Positions 24,143 through 31,610 of a stretch of 33,594 bases of DNA are shown here, piece after piece. The translations under genes and the position numbers were made by a program. The stretch covers positions 1 through 33,594 of the forward strand of contig JAUZRQ010000118.1 in NCBI GenBank assembly GCA_030950365.1. Reading direction: 5' to 3'. The DNA is from Candidatus Zhuqueibacterota bacterium (GTDB taxonomy: Bacteria; Zhuqueibacterota; Zhuqueibacteria; Zhuqueibacterales; Geothermadaptataceae). How positions within the stretch are numbered: the stretch's first letter is position 1; each line of letters starts with the position of its first letter. The notes under the pieces are model-generated. The model was not told the DNA's origin. It was given only the letters and a program-made list of their open reading frames with translations, and did no database searches.

Positions 24143-25327
24143 ATGAAAAAGATTCTGGAAGAATTTATCGAGAAAGAATCATCGAGCGGCATTTTGCTGA
24201 TGATCGCCACGGCGCTGGCCCTGCTATTGAGCAATACTTTTTTGGCTGAATTGTATGAAGCTTTTTTGCATATTCCTGTGGAAATCCGCGTCGGCGCGCT
24301 ACATCTCGACAAAACGCTACACCACTGGGTCAACGACGGTCTGATGACCATTTTCTTTCTGCTCATTGGCCTCGAAGTCAAGCGCGAAATTCTGGAAGGC
24401 CATCTGTCGTCTATCCGGCAATCGGCCCTGCCGGTGATCGGCGCCGTGGGGGGGATGGCAATCCCGGCCACAGTTTATATACTGTTTAACTACGGCGACC
24501 CCGTGGCCATGAACGGATGGGCCATTCCCACAGCCACGGATATTGCCTTTGCGCTTGGCATCCTCTCGCTTCTCGGCAAGCGTGCCCCCGTTTCCCTGAA
24601 AATTTTTCTCATGGCGCTGGCCATCATCGACGATCTCGGCGCCATCGTCATCATTGCGGTATTTTATACGGCGCAGCTATCGGGGATGTCGTTGGCCGTG
24701 GCCGGGGTCGCCCTGCTCATTCTCGTCCTGTTGAACCGGTTCGGAGTATCCAAAAAAGCCGCTTATTTTATCATCGGCACGGTGCTATGGGTGAGCGTGC
24801 TGAAATCCGGTGTGCATGCCACATTGGCTGGCGTGGCTCTGGCGTTTACTATTCCCCTGAACGCCCGCGATGAGGAAGGCCGCTCGTTTTCGCCGCTCAA
24901 AGAAATCGAGCATGACTTGCATTTCTGGGTGGCGTTTTTCATCCTGCCGCTGTTCGCTTTTGCCAATGCCGGGGTCAACATCAGGCAGCTTTCCTTCGAT
25001 CAGCTATTCAGCCCGGTACCGATGGGCATCATGCTGGGTCTGTTCCTTGGCAAGCAGTTTGGTGTGTTTGTATTTAGTTGGATTGCGATTAAACTGGGAT
25101 TGGCCCGGTTGCCCGCCGAAAGCAATTGGCTACAATTCTACGGCGTGTCCGTGCTGACCGGCATTGGATTTACCATGAGCTTGTTCATCGGCTCTCTGGC
25201 TTTTGAAGACCCCACCATGTATCAATACACCGACAAACTGGCCATCCTGGCCGGATCGCTACTTTCCGGGCTGCTTGGCTATGGCGTGATTCGCATGACC
25301 AAAGTCGGATCGGGCGCTGCTGCTTGA
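24143..25327 (+). CDS. nhaA: NhaA-type Na+/H+ antiporter
   Basis: The product is 394 residues with about 12 transmembrane helices. AGGAG is placed four bases before the ATG and decides the start. Key residues fall at the same numbers as in the E. coli protein: D133, the paired D163-D164 in ALAIIDDLGAI that carry ions, and H225, linked to pH sensing in E. coli. The GLEVKREILEGHLSS and WAIPTATDIAFALG signatures are present. NhaA expels sodium in exchange for protons at the inner membrane. It lies 204 bp after the GlpD-type gene, with a strong hairpin in its leader, so it is probably transcribed separately. Confidence 0.96.
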   Translation: MKKILEEFIEKESSSGILLMIATALALLLSNTFLAELYEAFLHIPVEIRVGALHLDKTLHHWVNDGLMTIFFLLIGLEVKREILEGHLSSIRQSALPVIGAVGGMAIPATVYILFNYGDPVAMNGWAIPTATDIAFALGILSLLGKRAPVSLKIFLMALAIIDDLGAIVIIAVFYTAQLSGMSLAVAGVALLILVLLNRFGVSKKAAYFIIGTVLWVSVLKSGVHATLAGVALAFTIPLNARDEEGRSFSPLKEIEHDLHFWVAFFILPLFAFANAGVNIRQLSFDQLFSPVPMGIMLGLFLGKQFGVFVFSWIAIKLGLARLPAESNWLQFYGVSVLTGIGFTMSLFIGSLAFEDPTMYQYTDKLAILAGSLLSGLLGYGVIRMTKVGSGAAA

Positions 25328-25332
25328 GGACC

Positions 25333-25363
25333 ACTCTGGCAGGGGGTCAATCCCTGCCAGAGT
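25333..25363. terminator. Perfect 12-bp hairpin between convergent nhaA and phosphotransferase genes
   Basis: ACTCTGGCAGGG and CCCTGCCAGAGT pair perfectly around a 7-base loop. It begins six bases after the nhaA stop codon and overlaps the last codons of the convergent CDP-alcohol phosphotransferase gene. A bidirectional terminator is the natural reading, though neither strand has a T-tract next to the stem. Confidence 0.6.
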
Positions 25364-26180
25364 CCCCGGAGCGCCGCCAGCTCATGACGGTTTCCACGAT
25401 CTCACGGTAGCGCGCCTCGATTTCGCCCGAGTGAAAAATGTGATAGATGGAAACCACTCGAGCCAACGGAATGAGGCTGCCATAGGTCAGTAGAAACAGG
25501 TAGATCAGCGTCCATGGCGCGAAGCGAGCCTTCGCCAGGCTATCGATGACCAGAATCACGGTAATGATGTTCATGGATTCGGGATAGCGAAACAGCACGC
25601 GAATCAGCGATGGCTTGCTGGTGGCCAACCGGGTGGTCCGGCTGGGCGTTTGCTTTTGCAGATTCTCGAAGCTGTAGCTGGGATTATCGGCCTTAGCGAA
25701 CAGCGTGTTCACGGTTTGGAACATGGCCGAGATGTCGAACCGCAGCGAAAACAGACCGGCGGCAAAGCCGAGAATAATGACCTCGAGCTGACCATTGCGC
25801 TGGAACTCTCCGATGGCCAGCCCCATGTACATGAGCGGGATCACCACCTCATGTCCGATGAGATCGAGAAACACGCCGCGCACGCTGCTCTGGTTGCGGT
25901 AGCGCGCCACCTCGCCGTCGGAGCAATCGAGCACATAGCCGAGCTGCAACAGCAGGATGCCGGCGAAGTTCACCGCGTAATCGGCGCTCATCAGCAGCGC
26001 GCCGCCCGCCATCCCAATGAGAATTTGCAAAAGCGTCACGCCGTTGGCGCTAATGGGGGTGTGCAGCAATAGCCATGTCAGGTAAATGGAAATACGTCGC
26101 ACGATCACATCGTGCCGCGGGGCGTAGTGCGATTTCGATGATTTGGTGACCTTTTTGCGCAGCTCCGCAATGGATTCCAT
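25347..26180 (-). CDS. CDP-alcohol phosphotransferase (CDP-alcohol phosphatidyltransferase family)
   Basis: The product is 277 residues with about six transmembrane helices. The family motif D-x2-D-G-x2-A-R-x8-G-x3-D-x3-D is present from D85 to H110, but its last position is His110 instead of Asp; in structurally studied enzymes that fourth aspartate acts as the base. The enzymes join a CDP-linked alcohol phosphate to an acceptor with loss of CMP, at the membrane. The gene lies three bases after a methyltransferase gene and its ribosome site overlaps that gene's end, so it is the last gene of a tight operon. The substrate is unknown; a LicC/PntC-like cytidylyltransferase nearby would supply a CDP-linked head group. 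A bidirectional hairpin overlaps the 3' end. Confidence 0.88.
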   Translation of the reverse strand: MESIAELRKKVTKSSKSHYAPRHDVIVRRISIYLTWLLLHTPISANGVTLLQILIGMAGGALLMSADYAVNFAGILLLQLGYVLDCSDGEVARYRNQSSVRGVFLDLIGHEVVIPLMYMGLAIGEFQRNGQLEVIILGFAAGLFSLRFDISAMFQTVNTLFAKADNPSYSFENLQKQTPSRTTRLATSKPSLIRVLFRYPESMNIITVILVIDSLAKARFAPWTLIYLFLLTYGSLIPLARVVSIYHIFHSGEIEARYREIVETVMSWRRSGDSGRD

Positions 26181-26183
26181 ACC

Positions 26184-26996
26184 TCATCCCTCCCCCGGCT
26201 TGCGATACAGAAACAGCATGGATTTGATCTGCCAGAACCGGTTTTGAATGGGGCGGTATAGCCATTTCCAGCGCAAAAGCAGCGGATCGAACAAGTACTG
26301 AATCCATAGTCCGAACTGCAGCGACTTGCGCACCAGCCAGGCCTGTTTCCACCGCGCCGGCACCAGCCTGCGGTACAGAATCATGGGAAAATTCAGTGGC
26401 GTGAAGTCCTCGTGATACCAAAGCTCGAGTCCGGCGGCGCGAAAGTGCGTTTCATACTCTTCGGGCAGGCGGTAAATGGCCGAGTAGGCATCTTCCACTT
26501 TTTCGTGAAATTCACTTTGCACCTCGATGCGCCGGTGGATGCCCACGGTTTCCCGACTGACCACCACGCCGCCCGGTTTCAGCATGGCCGCCACGTTCTG
26601 CAGCACGGCCGCCAGCGCGTCATCCGGAAAGTACACCAGCACCCCGGACAAAATAATGATATCGAACGTGTCGTCACTGCGGAACGATTCCACGCTTTCG
26701 ACCCGAAACTCGATATTACGCATCTGGCGGCGCCGCGCCTCTTCTTGCGCGCGGCGAATCATGCCCTCGGCAAAGTCCACGCCGAGCACGTAATCGCAAT
26801 GCGTCGCGAACTCGAACGCCCAGCGGCCGGTGCCGCAGCCCAGATCCAGCACGCGACCGTGCGGCTTCAGCACTCGGAACAGATGACGTTTTTCGGCCCG
26901 GTGCACGTAATCGGCCAGCTCAGGCAATTTTTCAAACGCCGTCTGATACTTTGCCGCGTGCTTTTCCCAGAACTGCTTCGTGGTAGCCGTGGTCAT
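26184..26996 (-). CDS. Class I SAM-dependent methyltransferase in the head-group operon
   Basis: The product is 270 residues. The N-terminus reads FWEKHAAKYQTAFEKLPEL, then HGRVLDLGCGTGRWAFEF (motif I), VLGVDFAEGMIRRAQ, FDIIILSGVLVYFPDD and MLKPGGVVVSRETV. The C-terminal 100 residues are Trp/Tyr/Arg-rich with hydrophobic helices (FGLWIQYLFDPLLLRWKWLYRP), possibly sitting on the membrane. AGGAG is eight bases before the ATG. The start overlaps the ApgM-like stop by four bases and the end is three bases before the phosphotransferase start, so its function is tied to both. It is a paralogue in outline, not a close copy, of the methyltransferase on the plus strand. The substrate is unknown. Confidence 0.88.
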   Translation of the reverse strand: MTTATTKQFWEKHAAKYQTAFEKLPELADYVHRAEKRHLFRVLKPHGRVLDLGCGTGRWAFEFATHCDYVLGVDFAEGMIRRAQEEARRRQMRNIEFRVESVESFRSDDTFDIIILSGVLVYFPDDALAAVLQNVAAMLKPGGVVVSRETVGIHRRIEVQSEFHEKVEDAYSAIYRLPEEYETHFRAAGLELWYHEDFTPLNFPMILYRRLVPARWKQAWLVRKSLQFGLWIQYLFDPLLLRWKWLYRPIQNRFWQIKSMLFLYRKPGEG

Positions 26997-28222
26997 GCAA
27001 ACGTCTCCTGGTGCAAAAATTGCCTCATGAAATGATAACTGCGGCCGTAGCGCCCGCTGCCGCGCTGCTCCGCCTCGCGTTCGGTCAACCGCTTCGCCCG
27101 ATCCGGCTGAATGTTTTTGCCGTAGATGGCCACCGGCACCAGGTCGGAGGTGTGCGTGCCGTCCGACAGCAGGGTGTAATGATCCGGCAGCAACATGACG
27201 CGGTACTCGCCAGGCCAGTGTTCTTCGCAAAATTCGAGCAGTGGCCCGACAATGTTTTGGTCGATCAGCTCGATGGCCTTGATTTTGCCTTTAATACTGC
27301 GCTGATGCGCCTCTTCGTCCGGCGCGTTGATGTGAACATACACGAAATCTTCCTGCAGCAAAAACTTGCGCGCCGTGTCCAACTTGCCCTGATAATTGGT
27401 GTCGATGTAGGCGTTGGTGCCGGGGATGTTCTCCGTGCGCAGGCCAGCAGCCAGCCCAATGCCTTTGAGAAAATCCATGCCGCACACGATGCCGCCGGTG
27501 ACCTGGTAGGTCTCGTACATGTCGGGCATGTTGGGCGGCGCGGACGGGCTCCACAGCCAGATCATGTCCGCTTTGGTGCGGTAGCGTTTGTTCAGCTCCC
27601 GAAACTGCTCGATGGACTGCAGCATGATGCGCCTTAGCACCGGAATGAATTTGCGCGCGCGGTCGCTGCGGCCGTGCGGCAGGATGTCGTGAATTTCCTG
27701 CCCGATGTTCATGTGCGGCTCAAAGCACACGATCTCGTCCGCCGGGATGCCCGCTTCGCGGATGATGAGCAAATTGCGGTAGCTCATGCCCGGATAGATT
27801 TCGATTTCGAAGCTGTCCCGGTCGAATTTCAGGTGGGTGAGCATGGTCAGGGCATCGCCATCGCTGATCATGCCGGCGGTGAAATCCTTGATGCGGTCGC
27901 CATCCAGCGAAATGAGATTGCACCGAAAGGCCAGGTCTGCGGGGTCGAGGAGGATGCCCTTGGCCAGGGCTTCAAAAGAAGCGCGGCCATAGGGATAGTA
28001 TTCGTACGGATCGAAGCCCAGAATGCCCATGTTGGCCACGATGCTGCCGATGGGCAAATTGGGAAAAATCGTCTGCATCAGCCCGACCCGCCCCTCACGG
28101 GCGATTTTGTCGAAATTGGGGGTGTTGGCGGCTTCCAGCGGCGTGCGGTTGCCCAGCTCCGACACCGGCCGGTCGCCCATGCCATCTCCGATGATGACCA
28201 GATATTTTTTGGCAATTAACAT
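26993..28222 (-). CDS. ApgM-like alkaline-phosphatase-superfamily enzyme (phosphoglycerate mutase or phosphotransferase)
   Basis: The product is 409 residues. It matches the archaeal-type cofactor-independent phosphoglycerate mutase/proposed homoserine kinase family: VIIGDGMGDRPV with metal ligand Asp13, TPLEAANTPNFDKIAREG, catalytic serine Ser60 in PIGSIVANMGILGFDPY, FRCNLISLDG, the SAPPNMPDMYETY region, HINAPDEEAHQR and LPDHYTLLSDGTHTSDLVPV. All expected metal and phosphoryl residues seem present. The annotated relatives move a phosphate within or onto a small molecule. It is tightly coupled (ATGA overlap) to a methyltransferase and the phosphotransferase, which fits a role in making or recycling a phosphorylated head group at least as well as glycolysis. 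The ATG has no ribosome site; a TTG five codons earlier is possible. Confidence 0.85.
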   Translation of the reverse strand: MLIAKKYLVIIGDGMGDRPVSELGNRTPLEAANTPNFDKIAREGRVGLMQTIFPNLPIGSIVANMGILGFDPYEYYPYGRASFEALAKGILLDPADLAFRCNLISLDGDRIKDFTAGMISDGDALTMLTHLKFDRDSFEIEIYPGMSYRNLLIIREAGIPADEIVCFEPHMNIGQEIHDILPHGRSDRARKFIPVLRRIMLQSIEQFRELNKRYRTKADMIWLWSPSAPPNMPDMYETYQVTGGIVCGMDFLKGIGLAAGLRTENIPGTNAYIDTNYQGKLDTARKFLLQEDFVYVHINAPDEEAHQRSIKGKIKAIELIDQNIVGPLLEFCEEHWPGEYRVMLLPDHYTLLSDGTHTSDLVPVAIYGKNIQPDRAKRLTEREAEQRGSGRYGRSYHFMRQFLHQETFA

Positions 28223-28562
28223 GGATACGGAGTTCAATCGGGTTCAGGGTTCAACGAATTCAAACCGTGTCGGCAAAATGGCACACCTTTGCATGATTTT
28301 TCATTTGTGCTTGATACAAAAAATACTCTCGTAAGGTTTGCTGAGATCGCCGTAGGATGATTTGGAGCTTATCCGCGGTCGATCCGCGTCCTGCCGTGGC
28401 TTTAAAAATACTGTTTCGCCCTTTTCAGACGGAACCTGAGAAACATTTCAAACACAATACGCGCTTTGGATTCCTTAACACACAAATCTCGGCATGCACC
28501 AAATAAATGATTTTCATGCGGCGCCATACGGATCATTGCCATTCGTGGGTCAGGAAATCAAT
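28223..28562. other. Gene-free stretch between the nucleotidyltransferase and ApgM-like genes
   Basis: These 340 bases carry no credible gene. Both flanking genes are on the minus strand, so this should hold the promoter of the ApgM-methyltransferase-phosphotransferase operon. A short ATTCAA-type repeat (TTCAATCGGGTTCAGGGTTC region, 28230-28260) is present but no clear promoter boxes or terminator hairpin were seen. Confidence 0.5.
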
Positions 28563-29318
28563 TTACTCTGCCGCAGCAAACAGCGCCTCGGCGCGCCGCA
28601 AGTCCGCCTCGTCATCGATTTCCAGCCACTTGCGGCCGCCGATATCCAGCACCGAGAGGCGCGCTTCGGCGAGGTGATCGGCCAGCACCAGATCGTAGTA
28701 CACCTGCACCCGGCCGCGTCGCACATCCTCATCCAGCCAGCGGGAAAACGCCCGCCCGGTTTCGGGATGGATGGCCAGAATCCCGGCGGATTTGTAGCAA
28801 TGGCTGAAATCATCCGGCGGATCGCCGCGCACGATGCGCAGGCGCTCAATCACGCCATTCGCGTCGGTTTGCAGCATGCAGCCATCGCGGAAGCGGGCAA
28901 AATCATCGGCCAGCCAGTAGCTGCGGTCGGCGGGCACGTCGATGAGCGCCGTCAGCACATCCGCGGCAAAAAACACATCGCCTTCCAACAAAAGACAGCC
29001 GCCTGCAAGGATGTCCCGCGCCAGCCACAGCGAATACATGTTGTTGGTGCGATCGTATTCGGAGCTGTAAATCTCATGAATCTGCATCCCGGAGGCGTAT
29101 TCGCGCGCATGCGCCATCAGGGCTTCGTGCATGTAGCCGGTGACCAGATACACCTGCTGCACGCCAAAGGCCGCCAGATTGGCCAGCGCATTCTGCAAAA
29201 TGGTCACGCCGCCGATTTCGGTCATAGGCTTGGGCAGATGATCGGTACGCGGTTTCAGTCGCTCGCCTTTACCGGCAACCAGAAGAATGGCCTTATCCCA
29301 GAAAGCGGAGTCTGTCAT
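28563..29318 (-). CDS. LicC/PntC-like nucleotidyltransferase (CTP:phospho-head-group cytidylyltransferase)
   Basis: The product is 251 residues with the nucleotidyltransferase fold. The nucleotide loop is AILLVAGKGERLKPRT and PKP follows (Lys30). The segment YDRTNNMYSLWLARD followed by LLLEGDVFF is typical of the LicC (phosphocholine) and PntC (aminoethylphosphonate) cytidylyltransferases rather than of sugar-nucleotide enzymes, and YKSAGILAIHPETG follows it. The expected reaction is CTP plus a phospho- or phosphono-alcohol giving a CDP- or CMP-linked product and pyrophosphate. The actual substrate cannot be told. It lies 340 bp upstream of the ApgM-methyltransferase-phosphotransferase operon on the same strand. 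The ATG was chosen over a TTG five codons earlier; neither has a clear ribosome site. Confidence 0.82.
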   Translation of the reverse strand: MTDSAFWDKAILLVAGKGERLKPRTDHLPKPMTEIGGVTILQNALANLAAFGVQQVYLVTGYMHEALMAHAREYASGMQIHEIYSSEYDRTNNMYSLWLARDILAGGCLLLEGDVFFAADVLTALIDVPADRSYWLADDFARFRDGCMLQTDANGVIERLRIVRGDPPDDFSHCYKSAGILAIHPETGRAFSRWLDEDVRRGRVQVYYDLVLADHLAEARLSVLDIGGRKWLEIDDEADLRRAEALFAAAE

Positions 29319-29394
29319 CGGAGTCGATGCCAATGTTTAAGTTCATCATTCATAAAGAATTTTCTCAAATAGCGAATGATTTTATTATGCGTAT

Positions 29395-29790
29395 CTATAA
29401 TACTTGAAAAGGATCTTGAGCGTTTAATCGTTGATCAAATGTGGCTACCGAATCGCATCCATATTCAAGACAAACTTCCCCAATTAAATAATCTGAGAAA
29501 TCCGCAGTACCTGTTTGAAAGGACACCAGCGCTTTTCGAACCAATGACGCACCTTGAATTTTAAGTTCATTCGTATTGATTAAATACCAGATGGCTTTTA
29601 GTATTTTTGATTTTGGAAATTTTTAGTTGTGCTTTAAAACCTATACCAGTTCGCATAAAACGATGTGCGAAATACATCCTGGATTTTCAACTGTACATTG
29701 ATTTTGAAAAAGCGCTTCGGCTTTATTAGCTTGATCAGGATCATCATATGTCAAATACCAAACAAGGATATTTGTATCAATACCGATCAT
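29395..29790 (-). pseudogene. vapC: vapC PIN-domain toxin inactivated by two in-frame stop codons
   Basis: The frame of 131 codons, the right size for VapC, begins at an ATG overlapping the vapB stop by four bases and reads MIGIDTNILVWYL, then CISHIVLCELV. Codon 50 is TAG (29641-29643), where homologues usually have Trp (ELVW). Codon 56 is TAA (29623-29625), where an aromatic residue is usual. After that the frame continues without interruption as a good PIN C-terminus (ASLVRKAL, TADFSDYLIGEV, ATFDQRLNAQDPFQVL). The four catalytic acids (Asp5, Glu47, and the Asp residues in ADFSDYL and TFDQR) are all still encoded. Two separate point mutations, no frameshift, indicate recent loss of the toxin. 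Confidence 0.88.
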
Positions 29791-30035
29791 TCAGCGCTAT
29801 CCCCTTTTTCAATGGCTTCCTGCATTTCTTCAATAGTCTTTTTGGGCCCCGAATAGGCTAAAAGCCCTTTTAGTTCAGTTATGGAAATATTAATGGGTAC
29901 CAAACGGACTTGCCCATCAGGCCCAATCCAGAATTCAACTTTATCACCAGGCTTTATATTAAGTTTTTCACGAATCGATCTGGGCAAAGTGACTTGCCCC
30001 TTACTCGTGACAGTAGATATTGCACTATTTTTCAT
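29787..30035 (-). CDS. vapB: AbrB/SpoVT-fold antitoxin VapB
   Basis: The product is 82 residues. Residues 5-50 are the swapped-hairpin DNA-binding domain (STVTSKGQVTLPRSIREKLNIKPGDKVEF); the C-terminal tail (TIEEMQEAIEKG) is the part that normally wraps the toxin. The stop overlaps the start of the vapC remnant, the usual operon arrangement. The leader before the ATG is very AT-rich without a good ribosome site. The antitoxin is intact while its toxin is dead, so it is now an orphan repressor. Confidence 0.9.
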   Translation of the reverse strand: MKNSAISTVTSKGQVTLPRSIREKLNIKPGDKVEFWIGPDGQVRLVPINISITELKGLLAYSGPKKTIEEMQEAIEKGDSAE

Positions 30036-30140
30036 TTTATTACTTACTATTTTTTATTACTTTATAAAAGTAGCAATACATTTCTAAAAACGCAAGAAAT
30101 CATAAAAAAATCCAATTACCATTCCATTCATTCCATGTGT

Positions 30141-31418
30141 TCATCCCGCCCACAGCGCTTCAAGACGGCCCCTTGCACGGATCAATCGATGCTGGTCATC
30201 TTTCACCAGAACCTCGGCCGGGCGCGGACGGGCGTTGTAATTGGACGACAGGCTGAAGCCGTAAGCGCCGGCGGTTAGTACGGCCAGCAGATCGCCGCGC
30301 TGCAGCGGAGGCAACCGGCGATCTCGCGCCAGAAAATCGCCGCTTTCGCAAATCGGGCCCACCACATCCGCCTGAATCGCCTCGCCTTCACGCCACTGTA
30401 GCGGCACGATGGCATGATAGGCCGAATACAAACTCGGCCGCAGTAGCTCGGTCATGCCAGCATCGACAATCACGAACCGCTTGCCGCCGGTCTCTTTGAG
30501 GTACAATACCCGCGTCAGCAACAAACCCGCATTGGCCACCAGCGCCCGCCCGGGCTCGAACAGAATGGGCAGTTCCAGTTGACGCAGCGAGGCCAGCAGC
30601 GCATCGGCCACGGCCTTGGGTTCGATGGCCAGTTCGTTCACCCCCTGCCAGTCATGGCGGAAATGCCGTTCATCGCCCTGTGGCTCGTATCGTACGCCCA
30701 ATCCGCCGCCAACATCGATATACTCCAGGCGATGTCCCTGCTGCGCGGTAAAGGAGGCCAGCTCATACATGACCTCACCCAGCTTGCGGTATGGCAAAAT
30801 CTGGGCAATTTGCGAACCGAGATGGGCGTGCAACCCCACGAGTTGTACATGCGGATGGTCACGATACTCCGTGATCAGCCGCCGCGCAACATCCATAGCA
30901 ATGCCAAATTTGTCCTGGTGCCGGCCTGTAGAAATGTACGGATGGCCGTGGATGTCGATATCCGGATTGATGCGCAGGGACACGCGGGCGCGGCGCTGCA
31001 GCCGGGCGGCAATGTCGGCAACGACCTGCAGTTCCATTTCCGATTCCACATTCAGCCCGCGAATGTTTTGCTGAATGGCAAACTCGATTTCATCGTCCCG
31101 CTTGCCCACTCCCGCAAACACGATATTCTCCGGCGCCACGCCCGCCTGCAAGGACAGATGCATCTCGCCGATGGACACCGCATCGGCGCCGGCGCCCATT
31201 TCGGCAAGCAAGCGCAGAATTTCGGGATTGCTATTGGCCTTCACGGCGTAGCACAGCCGGTGCGGCACGCCGGCGAAGGCCTCATCCATTCGCCTGTAAT
31301 TGTCACGAATCTGGGATTCGCTGTACACATACAGCGGCGTGCCGTATTCCTCGGCCAACTGGCGCACCGGCACGTTCTCCAGCACCAAATCATCGCGGTC
31401 ATACTGCAAATACTGCAT
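30141..31418 (-). CDS. lysA: Diaminopimelate decarboxylase
   Basis: The product is 425 residues. It makes lysine from meso-diaminopimelate with pyridoxal phosphate. The cofactor lysine is Lys60 in CYAVKANSNP. Other signatures are SIGEMHLSLQAGV, GLHAHLGSQI, YIDVGGGLGVRY, FEPGRALVANAG, and PICESGDFLARD with the active-site cysteine near the C-terminus. Length and motif order are standard. The ATG three codons inside a GTG start was chosen because AGGA would be too close to the GTG. It stands alone on the minus strand, 105 bases before vapB; no other lysine gene is in the window. Confidence 0.95.
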   Translation of the reverse strand: MQYLQYDRDDLVLENVPVRQLAEEYGTPLYVYSESQIRDNYRRMDEAFAGVPHRLCYAVKANSNPEILRLLAEMGAGADAVSIGEMHLSLQAGVAPENIVFAGVGKRDDEIEFAIQQNIRGLNVESEMELQVVADIAARLQRRARVSLRINPDIDIHGHPYISTGRHQDKFGIAMDVARRLITEYRDHPHVQLVGLHAHLGSQIAQILPYRKLGEVMYELASFTAQQGHRLEYIDVGGGLGVRYEPQGDERHFRHDWQGVNELAIEPKAVADALLASLRQLELPILFEPGRALVANAGLLLTRVLYLKETGGKRFVIVDAGMTELLRPSLYSAYHAIVPLQWREGEAIQADVVGPICESGDFLARDRRLPPLQRGDLLAVLTAGAYGFSLSSNYNARPRPAEVLVKDDQHRLIRARGRLEALWAG

Positions 31419-31610
31419 GCGGCTCACTTTCCTGATAATCTGCGTCTATCGATTTTGGGTTGGTTGTGTTCAAGGATTCACAGTCCCTTCATCAATGCAG
31501 CCGGTAGCTTTTCCGGTCGCAATTATTTGCTTGTCGCTCCACTATCGCGGAATAACCAATCACATCATTTTTTCTGCAATGGCTGAACAGCCGCCGTTTC
31601 TTGCATCCCC

